Shown in pieces: positions 7,044-13,789 of a DNA stretch of 14,017 nt. Both the position numbers and the translations under genes were made by a program. Where the stretch lies: assembly GCA_014729735.1 (NCBI GenBank), contig WJJN01000348.1, positions 1-14,017 of the forward strand, written 5' to 3'. Positions within the stretch are counted from its first letter, which is position 1. Every line of letters begins with the position of its first letter. The notes under the pieces are model-generated. The model made no database searches. It had not been told where the DNA came from and was given only the letters and a program-made list of their open reading frames with translations. The stretch comes from Candidatus Zhuqueibacterota bacterium (GTDB taxonomy: Bacteria; Zhuqueibacterota; Zhuqueibacteria; Thermofontimicrobiales; Thiofontviventaceae).

Positions 7044-9371
7044 TTATTTAGTGAACACCTTATTCAGCGGATCAAAAATTTCAAGATAAAATCCCCAGCT
7101 TCCGCTTCCGTTTTCAACTTTGACGAGAAAATTATTTTCTCCTTTGCTCAGTTCAATGGGAATGATCTCGTCATACGGATTTGAGCTGCGCCGGATAAAT
7201 TCCCGGTAAATTTCCCGCCCGTTATGCCAAATCACCGAACCATCATCGCTGCCGAAAAATAGTACGGTATTGACAGTTTCAGGACAATTGATGCTGGTAT
7301 AAGCATAAGCGACTGAATAATCTGCATCGTCGGTGATTTGTTTCAGATCAATAAATCCGCTTTCTTCTCCGGTGACCTGCTGCCATTGAATAGCGTGAGC
7401 TGTTTTATCGGTGTAAGATTCATTCAGGTCTATTTCATTTTCCGGGGCGTAGGAGGTACTCAATCCTTCATCATTCTCGTTCGCAAACGGACCGACGACA
7501 TTCCAGTTTCTCAAATATTGTTTCATCGATAAAATTCGACACTGTTCGTGGCGCAGTCCCGGTTTGGAGTTGATTACAGAACTATTAATAAAATCGAGTA
7601 ATTCTGTTCTGGGACCTAATTTCGTAATATAGGCGTCCACTAACCCGCGCTCGTCATCATCTGCTAAATTTTGTTTTGCAGATTGCAAAAGCCGAATGTC
7701 GCCAGCATTGCCTTTTTCTCCGATCCGTCTGTAAGCAAACTCCCGTGCAATCTTTACATCCGATGACAGAAAATTTTCAATCATTATTGATTCCATTTCA
7801 CTATCTTTTTCGACCAATGCCGCAATCTGCCGTTGCAGCCACCAATCAGCCTTTTTTAAGGCTGCTTTAAACGAGTCGAAATTTTTATGTTGTTCAATAA
7901 ATTTCCTAGCCCGGTCCCGCTCTGTTTCAAAGCCATTTCCATCGATATCAATCCATACCGGATTTGTGAAACCCACCGGCGTCACTGGAATTCCATCCTG
8001 ATCCGGCACAACTGGATATAATGATTGACTGCCTTCAGCTTTCACGACATACCATGTATCCTCCGCCGGATTCAGCGTGATTTCATTCATGTATTTTACC
8101 GGACCGTCACTGGATTGAATATTTTCAGACCAGACTTCCTCTGCATTTCCATAAAGCGTCACTTTATCGATTTTAACCCAGGAAGGAGACAATACTTCAA
8201 TGGCAATATCAACAGCACCATCCGTGTCTATAATGTCGGAACCGATGGCGTGGGTCAGATTCACAGTCATATTCACAAAGACATATCGGGCAACGGAAAC
8301 CTTATGATCGATAATATTTTGAGTGATTTCATATTCATCCAATTCAGCAGGTTTTTCAGAGGAAGCAGCAATATAATTTCGTGGCGTTCCAACCGGCATG
8401 CGATGCAAATTATGGCTATCAGGATTCCCGACACCGGTTACACGAAATCCGCTATTTATAAAATTGAACCATTCATCCCACACAGATATTTTATTTTTGG
8501 TGCCGGTAAATAAACCCCAGCCAATCGTCTTATTCATGATTTCCATCGCTTCAAAATTTCTGGAAAATAGCAGATTGTCGCTTTCGCCCGTGACAGGTTC
8601 AACACCCAGATATGTGAAATACTCACATCCCAGCCGCCGCGGGTGATTGACCTGATTCACCACAGGTCCCGGTAAATCATCCCGATATTTAAACAGGACA
8701 TTGGGATCCGGATTCGTGTGATCAAATGGTTCCGTATCCGGCGGAAGTGGATAAATATTAAAATGACCAATCGTTGTCGTGAGTTCGTTTCCAGGACATG
8801 TCTTCAGATATTTTCCAACACCAAGTTTTTCAACATCCGGTTTAAAATCGGTAACAAAGTTATGATCCGCGGCAACCGCAAATTCAACACCTTCCCCGAC
8901 CAGCGATGTGACGCGTTCTTCCGGGGAGCAGTGGCTATCGCTGTTTGTCGTGTGCATGTGTAAATCCGCGGCAATATATCCTGCCGGATTGAATTCTCTC
9001 GTGATTGTCCACTGTTGTTCTACGACGGCATCTTCTTTAAATTCGACTTCTTTTTTATCAACCGAATATTCCATGCCCCGAGCCGCGTAAATCGTGTAAA
9101 CGCCAGCCCGGATTTCCACTTCACCTTTCCCGGATGCCGTATAGAAGCTATTTCCTTCGGGAGCCAGACCGAACGTTTGCGGAATGTTTAATTCGATTTT
9201 ATCGTTATCTCCCTGAGTAAAAACAAGTTTTGCCGGAATCGGTTGCTGTGTGTTTTCATCCAGAATAAGAAATTTCAGTTTTGCTCTTCCGGTTTGATTA
9301 GTACTACAAAATATCCCAACAACAATAATTACGATTAGCATGAAATAGATTTGAATATTTTTTATTTTCAT
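7044..9371 (-). CDS. CehA/McbA-family PHP metallohydrolase, copy 2 (775 aa)
   Basis: This is the tandem paralogue of the gene at 4617-6944, with the same domains at the same residue numbers: signal peptide with Cys22, Ig-like domain, PHP core, helical part and C-terminal beta module (WNVVGPF at about 622-628, FFGSDDGSVIWHNGREIY). The two proteins align by eye without gaps for about 495 residues, then with one single-residue gap to the end. Metal-site residues are kept: Asp136, His138, His140, Asp145, His147, Asp169, His170, Glu196, His243, Asp318, His320. Three neighbouring positions differ: SDG becomes SDS (146), TDH becomes ADH (168) and GNSDSH becomes GNPDSH (317). This suggests shifted specificity, not loss of function. 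The ATG at 9371 has a weak GGAA site 5 bases upstream. It follows the binding-protein gene after 80 bases and may be co-transcribed with the ABC importer. Substrate unknown. Confidence 0.9.
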   Translation of the reverse strand: MKIKNIQIYFMLIVIIVVGIFCSTNQTGRAKLKFLILDENTQQPIPAKLVFTQGDNDKIELNIPQTFGLAPEGNSFYTASGKGEVEIRAGVYTIYAARGMEYSVDKKEVEFKEDAVVEQQWTITREFNPAGYIAADLHMHTTNSDSHCSPEERVTSLVGEGVEFAVAADHNFVTDFKPDVEKLGVGKYLKTCPGNELTTTIGHFNIYPLPPDTEPFDHTNPDPNVLFKYRDDLPGPVVNQVNHPRRLGCEYFTYLGVEPVTGESDNLLFSRNFEAMEIMNKTIGWGLFTGTKNKISVWDEWFNFINSGFRVTGVGNPDSHNLHRMPVGTPRNYIAASSEKPAELDEYEITQNIIDHKVSVARYVFVNMTVNLTHAIGSDIIDTDGAVDIAIEVLSPSWVKIDKVTLYGNAEEVWSENIQSSDGPVKYMNEITLNPAEDTWYVVKAEGSQSLYPVVPDQDGIPVTPVGFTNPVWIDIDGNGFETERDRARKFIEQHKNFDSFKAALKKADWWLQRQIAALVEKDSEMESIMIENFLSSDVKIAREFAYRRIGEKGNAGDIRLLQSAKQNLADDDERGLVDAYITKLGPRTELLDFINSSVINSKPGLRHEQCRILSMKQYLRNWNVVGPFANENDEGLSTSYAPENEIDLNESYTDKTAHAIQWQQVTGEESGFIDLKQITDDADYSVAYAYTSINCPETVNTVLFFGSDDGSVIWHNGREIYREFIRRSSNPYDEIIPIELSKGENNFLVKVENGSGSWGFYLEIFDPLNKVFTK

Positions 9372-9451
9372 GGTGATTCCATTTTAAAATCGTATTTTAC
9401 TTCCGGGCGAAGAGCCTTTTCATTTTTAATAGTAATTTCAGCCTGTCTGCA

Positions 9452-10378
9452 TCAGGGATTTATCCTGTCAACATTTTCTATATCGATCAGCGCCGTACCG
9501 GTATCGATGCGCGGTTCGATCGGCTCGCCTTTTGCTGCTTTCAGTGCCGCTAAAAATGACTGCTTCCCCATGTTATACGGATTTTGCGCAACAACCGCTG
9601 TCAGCCTCCCTTCCCGCACGGCTTTAATCGCCTCTTCACCGGCATCAAATCCAACGATGACCAGTTCGCCGGATAACCTATGGGCATCCACTGCTTCCAG
9701 AGCCCCGAGCGCCATTTGATCGCTGGTGATGAAAACACCATCCAGATTTGGATGCGATGTAAGGATATTTTCCATGACCGTCAACGCCAGATCGCGCTCA
9801 CTGTTTGCCGGTTGCAATACCCCGACTTCAATGTCCGGTGCAGCATTTAATGCTTCCAAAAACCCGCCCACGCGATCCTCGTGCGTCTGCACGCCGGGTA
9901 TTCCGCGAATGATGGCGATCTTGCCTTTTCCATTCAACGCCTTGATGAGGTATTCTCCAGCCAGCTTTCCGCCCAATCTATTATTCGTACCGACATAACT
10001 CAATCGATGGGGCCAATCTACATCTGTATCCACTGTCAACACAGGGATATTTCTATCGTATGCCTTATCCAGCGCCGGGATAATCTCGGCGACACCGCAT
10101 GGCGCTACCACAAGAGCAGATACTCGTTTCAAAATTTGATCTTCCAGGATATTGACTTGCTGATCAATATTGATTTCCCGGGTTGGTGCCAATACTGAGA
10201 CTTTGGCATTCGGAAATTCCTTTGCAGCATCTTCAGCACCCTGTTTCAGCTTCTGCCAGAATTCACTATCCAGGGCTTTTGTAATAATCGAGATACGGTA
10301 GCCATCGTTACTAACTGTATTGCATCCGAATATAAAAAAAAGGATTGCAGTCACTAAAAATATTTTATTTATTTTCAT
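9452..10378 (-). CDS. RbsB-type sugar-binding lipoprotein of an ABC importer (308 aa)
   Basis: This is the substrate-binding component of the ABC importer encoded just upstream, of the ribose/galactose (Peripla_BP_4) fold. The signal sequence ends in FIFGC with Cys19, a usable lipobox, so the protein is probably lipid-anchored. Comparing with RbsB from memory, the sugar-contact residues are mostly kept: Phe40-Trp41 (aromatic stack), Asp117 in TVDTD, Arg169 in HEDR, Asp245 in GFDAG and Gln265 in AQNP. The position equal to RbsB Asn190 is Ser219, so the ligand may be a different pentose, hexose or related polyol. GGAAG lies 9 bases before the ATG. The gene follows the permease after 29 bases and is the last ABC component, whereas many ABC operons start with the binding protein. 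Confidence 0.9.
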   Translation of the reverse strand: MKINKIFLVTAILFFIFGCNTVSNDGYRISIITKALDSEFWQKLKQGAEDAAKEFPNAKVSVLAPTREINIDQQVNILEDQILKRVSALVVAPCGVAEIIPALDKAYDRNIPVLTVDTDVDWPHRLSYVGTNNRLGGKLAGEYLIKALNGKGKIAIIRGIPGVQTHEDRVGGFLEALNAAPDIEVGVLQPANSERDLALTVMENILTSHPNLDGVFITSDQMALGALEAVDAHRLSGELVIVGFDAGEEAIKAVREGRLTAVVAQNPYNMGKQSFLAALKAAKGEPIEPRIDTGTALIDIENVDRINP

Positions 10379-10407
10379 TTATTGTAACTTCCGAGTTTAT
10401 TTAATTC

Positions 10408-11349
10408 TCACGACCTTTTCTTTTTCATAACTCGCTGCCTTAGCACGTCCATATAAACAGCCCACACAATGACAGCACCAATGACGACTGTTTGCCAATA
10501 AGCAGAGACATCAAGAAGGTTCAAACCATTACGCAGCACTCCCATTAGTAGTGCACCCACCAACGTACCCCAAACCGTACCCACACCCCCGAAGAAACTG
10601 GCACCGCCGATAATCACGGCGGCAATGCTATCCAGCTCTGCTCCCATACCGGCAAGCGGAAAACCGGAATTCATCCGTCCTGTCAAAATGATGGCAGCCA
10701 GTCCCGCGAGCAGACCACTTAACATGTACACTACCACCAGTCGCCTGTCTGTCGGAATGCCTGAATAATACGCAGCGACCTTGTTGCCGCCAATCGCGTA
10801 AATATCTCTGCCGGAAATTGTCTTAGTTAGAAAGATATGAAAAATAAAATAAACAACCACCACAATAATCACCGGCACCGGGATTATGCTGACTGAAGAA
10901 GCACCCCAGATCCGATAACTCGCTGGCAAATCGGAAATCGGGAATCCGCCGGAAATAATAAGAGCAAGCCCCCGGGCTACATTCATCGTCGCCAACGTGG
11001 AGATAAACGGATGCGGTAGCTTCATTTTTGTGAGCATGGCGCCATTCAGCCAGCCAACAAACGCTCCCACTAACAAGCAAATGAAGATGCTGACAATAAT
11101 TGACCATCCGGCTTTTAGTGATAGCGCAACGGCGACAGCGCACAATCCCAAAATTGAGCCAACGGACAGATCAATTCCCGCGGTGATAATCACCAACAAC
11201 TGCCCTAGTGCCAGCAGCGCATTTACTGAGGACTGCCTGAAAATATTCAACAAATTATCGACTGTAAAAAAATACGGCGACGATATGCTCAGTAAAACAA
11301 TCATCACGATCAAAGCCAACAATGGACCCAGTTGTCTCAGCCATTTCAT
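10408..11349 (-). CDS. RbsC-type ABC sugar importer permease (313 aa)
   Basis: This is the inner-membrane channel subunit, which should dimerise and pair with the ATPase encoded immediately upstream. Family marks of BPD_transp_2 permeases are ITAGIDLSVGS at 55-65, GRDIYAIGGN at 180-189 with the following YYSGI (coupling region), and a glycine-rich GGASFFGGVGTVWGTLVGA at 248-266. About eight to ten hydrophobic segments fill residues 8-300, and the C-terminus is basic (RQRVMKKKRS), fitting a cytoplasmic end. Length is normal for the family. The ATG overlaps the ATPase stop codon as ATGA (4 bases). No good Shine-Dalgarno site is visible, so translation is probably coupled to the ATPase gene. Confidence 0.93.
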   Translation of the reverse strand: MKWLRQLGPLLALIVMIVLLSISSPYFFTVDNLLNIFRQSSVNALLALGQLLVIITAGIDLSVGSILGLCAVAVALSLKAGWSIIVSIFICLLVGAFVGWLNGAMLTKMKLPHPFISTLATMNVARGLALIISGGFPISDLPASYRIWGASSVSIIPVPVIIVVVVYFIFHIFLTKTISGRDIYAIGGNKVAAYYSGIPTDRRLVVVYMLSGLLAGLAAIILTGRMNSGFPLAGMGAELDSIAAVIIGGASFFGGVGTVWGTLVGALLMGVLRNGLNLLDVSAYWQTVVIGAVIVWAVYMDVLRQRVMKKKRS

Positions 11350-12869
11350 GCTGTTACACCGTTTTTCGTTGATTCATAAATTCCCACTGCCATTTCCATT
11401 ATTTTTTCCTGTGTTGCGTTTGCCGCTACTATTTCTCCGGTGATTCTGCCCTGGCACATCACGATGATTCGATCGGATAAACCCAAAATTTCCTCCAGTT
11501 CTGATGATACCAGAATAATTGCCGCTCCCTCATCCGCCAGTTTTCGCAGCAGAAAGTAGATTTCCCGCTTCGCACCGACATCGATTCCTCGAGTCGGTTC
11601 ATCGAAAATTAATATCGATGAATCCGTATTCAGCGTTTTACCGATGGCAACTTTTTGTTGATTTCCCCCGCTTAATCCCGCTGCATTTTGTTGTAGCGAT
11701 TGCAGCTTAATTTGCAAACCGTCGATTAATCGTTTTGAGGCTTCGATTTCCTGTCCCTGCAATCGCCAGCCACAGCGCGTTGCGAATTTGCGTTGGGTTG
11801 CCACATTCAAATTAAAATGAACGCTGGCATCGGGCACGAGTCCCTTTAACTTGCGGTCATCTGCGATCAATCCGATTCCTGTTTTCACCGCCGCGGCAGG
11901 CGAATTTATTTTTGCGATTTTTCCCTGAACTGTGACCATCCCCTGATCGAGCCTTCTCACACCGAAAATCGCCTCCGCCAACTCTGTTCGACCCGCGCCG
12001 ACCAGTCCCGCGATTCCCAGAATTTCGCCATTATAAACAGAGAAGTTAACATTGTTAAACTCGTTTGAGCGCGTTGCTCCCTCAACGCGAAGCGCCGCTT
12101 TTTTCGATGAACCATTCACTTTTTGAGTTCGATCGGGGAATTGTTCTGACAACTCCCTGCCCACCATATCCCTGACGACAGTCTGCATATCTACATCCGA
12201 CACCGGACAGGTTCGGATAAATTCACCGTCCCGCAAAATCGTAATGAGATGTGCAATTTTGAACACTTGCTCCAACCGGTGAGTGATGTAGATAATGCTA
12301 ACATTTTTTTCGCTAAGCTTTTTGATACGTTTGAACAATCGTTCCGCATCCCGTTCGGCGAGTGGGGATGTTGGTTCGTCAAGAATAATAAGGCGGGCGT
12401 TTTGTGATAATGCCCGGGCAATCTCGACCATCTGCTTTTGCGCGATGGATAACTCTTCAACTGTCTGCTCTGCATCAAGCGGAAATTCAATCTCTTCAAA
12501 AATCTTTTCAACCTGACTTTTCATTTCATGCCAGTCGAGTAAACCCGATTGCTTACGCAGCAGCCGACCCAAAAACACATTTTCAATCACCGACAGCGTG
12601 GGAATCAGCGACAATTCCTGAAATACCATTGCAATTCCCGCATCACGGGCATCATGGGGTGTGCGCCATTTTTTATTTTTACGATTTACAAAAATATCCC
12701 CATGATCCGCAGTCTCAACACCGATAAGTATTTTCATCAACGTTGATTTACCGGCGCCGTTTTCACCGATAAGCGCATGCACCTGTCCCGGTTTCACATT
12801 CATTGTCACCTTATTCAACACCAGATTCCCGGTGTATGATTTGGATATGTTTTTTAGTTCTACGTGCAT
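11346..12869 (-). CDS. RbsA-type ABC sugar importer ATPase with two nucleotide-binding domains (507 aa)
   Basis: This is the energising subunit of a ribose/galactose/xylose-type importer (RbsA/MglA/XylG family); specificity cannot be read from the ATPase. Domain 1 is canonical: Walker A GENGAGKST at 35-43, Q-loop Gln84, signature LSIAQKQ at 140-146, Walker B with DEPTSPL at 164-170 and His197. Domain 2 has the degenerate Walker A usual for this family (GLVGAGRTE at 288-296, Arg in place of Lys), signature LSGGNQQK at 399-406, DEPTRGID at 423-430, and Ser455-Ser456 where the switch His would be. So one normal and one altered ATP site are expected, as in RbsA. It is the first gene of the ABC cluster. 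Only a weak Shine-Dalgarno match (AAG in an AT-rich leader) precedes the ATG. Confidence 0.95.
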   Translation of the reverse strand: MHVELKNISKSYTGNLVLNKVTMNVKPGQVHALIGENGAGKSTLMKILIGVETADHGDIFVNRKNKKWRTPHDARDAGIAMVFQELSLIPTLSVIENVFLGRLLRKQSGLLDWHEMKSQVEKIFEEIEFPLDAEQTVEELSIAQKQMVEIARALSQNARLIILDEPTSPLAERDAERLFKRIKKLSEKNVSIIYITHRLEQVFKIAHLITILRDGEFIRTCPVSDVDMQTVVRDMVGRELSEQFPDRTQKVNGSSKKAALRVEGATRSNEFNNVNFSVYNGEILGIAGLVGAGRTELAEAIFGVRRLDQGMVTVQGKIAKINSPAAAVKTGIGLIADDRKLKGLVPDASVHFNLNVATQRKFATRCGWRLQGQEIEASKRLIDGLQIKLQSLQQNAAGLSGGNQQKVAIGKTLNTDSSILIFDEPTRGIDVGAKREIYFLLRKLADEGAAIILVSSELEEILGLSDRIIVMCQGRITGEIVAANATQEKIMEMAVGIYESTKNGVTA

Positions 12870-12935
12870 ATAATTAACTTAATAATTTTATCCGGAGCGC
12901 AGTTCCTTTACAGCCTTTCCAAGAACTACCCTTGC

Positions 12936-12955
12936 GAAGGTTACTGAAGGTTACT
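12936..12955. repeat. Two head-to-tail copies of a 10-bp sequence upstream of the ABC operon
   Basis: GAAGGTTACT occurs twice without a gap (12936-12945 and 12946-12955), about 67-86 bases before the ATPase start codon. Ten-base spacing puts both copies on the same DNA face, as expected for an operator bound by a dimer or tandem proteins. It could also be a chance slippage product. Confidence 0.55.
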
Positions 12956-12969
12956 AAAACAGAATAGTT

Positions 12970-12999
12970 TATATATTGTATCGCTCCAAACTTTCGCAA
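12970..12999 (-). promoter_or_regulatory. Weak candidate promoter for the ABC operon
   Basis: TTGCGA (12999-12994) and TATATA (12975-12970) are 18 bases apart on the minus strand, each matching 4 of 6 bases of the sigma-70 consensus. Transcription would begin near 12963, just before the 10-bp tandem repeat. The match is weak and unsupported otherwise, and the consensus may not apply to this lineage. Confidence 0.22.
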
Positions 13000-13113
13000 T
13001 GATTTACCCGCCTACTTTCGAGTTCCTGGACACGTTCTTTATGAACTGCACCACGTGAGCCAAAACTCTTAATTCAACATCATCAATCCATAAAGGGATT
13101 ACACTCCGCTCGA

Positions 13114-13254
13114 TTATAAGACCGAATCATAAACTGCCTGCCGGTTTTCTTCGGGGATTTTCACCTCATTAAAAAAAGTCATGCCCAGCTTACGGTCATT
13201 TTTTCTGGAATATTCTTTTGCCAATGCAATAATATTCTTGTTCTTATCAATTGA
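13114..13254 (-). pseudogene. Remnant of an unidentified gene (46 codons, no start codon)
   Basis: Between the stop of the 84-aa gene and the ABC leader, one minus-strand frame reads as natural protein for 46 residues up to a TAA at 13114. It includes NIIALAKEYSRKN, LGMTFFNEVKIPEEN and the ending RQAVYDSVL. It has no ATG, GTG or TTG start in frame before residue 25. Directly upstream is a TAG (13255-13257), beyond which seven or eight plausible codons (RIYEKNK) continue before TGA and TAA. This fits the C-terminal end of a gene that lost its front by deletion or frameshift. I do not recognise the family. A chance open frame of this length is possible, hence the low confidence. Confidence 0.35.
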
Positions 13255-13286
13255 CTACTTGTTTTTCTCATAAATTCTTCATTAGA

Positions 13287-13541
13287 CTAATGCTCCTTTT
13301 TTTTACGGATTTTATCCCGTTTTGATTTTGCTTTCCACAGGCAGCCAACGCCTATTATCACTAACAGACTTCCAGCCAGAATATTCACAATAATACTTGA
13401 TATCATTGGAGTTAGTGTTGTATCCTGAATAAAAGGTGTGGCAATTAACACAATCACTCCAAATATTGACCAAAAAATACCCATAATATTCAGGGGATCA
13501 AAAACCGGGGGAACTGTCTCAGTCGTTTTATTTTCATCCAT
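13287..13541 (-). CDS. Small two-helix membrane protein (84 aa)
   Basis: I do not recognise a named family. The protein has a short acidic N-terminus, two hydrophobic helices at about 17-38 and 46-70, and a strongly basic C-terminus (KAKSKRDKIRKKKEH). By the positive-inside rule the C-terminus is cytoplasmic, and with two helices the N-terminus is too. GAGGGTG lies 4 bases before the ATG, a strong ribosome-binding site. It starts 13 bases after the stop of the 67-aa gene, and both follow a sodium:solute symporter gene, so the three are probably one transcript. A role as a small partner of that symporter is inference from position only. Confidence 0.72.
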   Translation of the reverse strand: MDENKTTETVPPVFDPLNIMGIFWSIFGVIVLIATPFIQDTTLTPMISSIIVNILAGSLLVIIGVGCLWKAKSKRDKIRKKKEH

Positions 13542-13554
13542 TTTTCACCCTCAT

Positions 13555-13758
13555 CTAAAAATATAAATATATTGCAATTTGACTTATCATCACGATTGAA
13601 ATCCATATTCTCAAGTCGCGCCATAATTTGGTGTCCGGGGCATCTTCATAAATAAAACTTTTGGGTCGCAACCATGTCCACAGAACACCTCCGCTGAATA
13701 TCAGAACAGCGATCACCTTTGGCCACACCAATGATAAATTTTTTAGCCATTCAACCAT
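13555..13758 (-). CDS. Small membrane protein downstream of a symporter gene (67 aa)
   Basis: This is a short protein with two hydrophobic segments at about 11-30 and 49-67. The polar stretch between them (RPKSFIYEDAPDTKLWRDLR) holds a conserved-looking DAPD...WRDLRIW pattern. AAGGAG lies 9 bases before the ATG, and the gene starts 31 bases after the symporter stop. The dense aromatic and charged residues make a chance frame unlikely. It resembles in layout, not in recognisable sequence, the small subunits encoded beside some Na+/solute symporters. Function is unknown. Confidence 0.74.
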   Translation of the reverse strand: MVEWLKNLSLVWPKVIAVLIFSGGVLWTWLRPKSFIYEDAPDTKLWRDLRIWISIVMISQIAIYLYF

Positions 13759-13789
13759 AATATTCTACTCCTTGCACTTAAGATGATTT

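Larger units (their letters stand above)
12870..13113. other. Non-coding leader region of the ABC operon
   Basis: I found no convincing gene here on either strand; the longest minus-strand open stretch (about 48 codons) lacks a good start and looks non-coding. The stretch holds the 10-bp tandem repeat at 12936-12955, a small CCTT-CGC-AAGG hairpin overlapping it at its 5' edge, a TCCGGA palindrome at 12891-12896, and a weak promoter-like pair at 12970-12999. It is the likely control region for the ABC importer genes. Confidence 0.45.

Noticed and set aside
8025..8513. A 162-codon plus-strand open frame opposite PHP copy 2
   Set aside because: Antisense to a conserved paralogue; its counterpart in copy 1 is not preserved as a similar protein.
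10997..11443. A 148-codon plus-strand open frame across the permease/ATPase junction
   Set aside because: It spans two opposite-strand genes that overlap by an ATGA pair, and its protein is of biased composition without a known fold.
12891..12930. Possible structured leader RNA or riboswitch before the ABC operon
   Set aside because: Only short pairings (AGTTC/GAACT, TCCGGA) are present, and they do not build a recognisable riboswitch fold.
13179..13271. A 30-codon frame starting with ATG AGA AAA ACA in the remnant region
   Set aside because: Its residues look random, while the overlapping frame ending at 13114 reads as ordinary protein; it is more likely a shadow frame.
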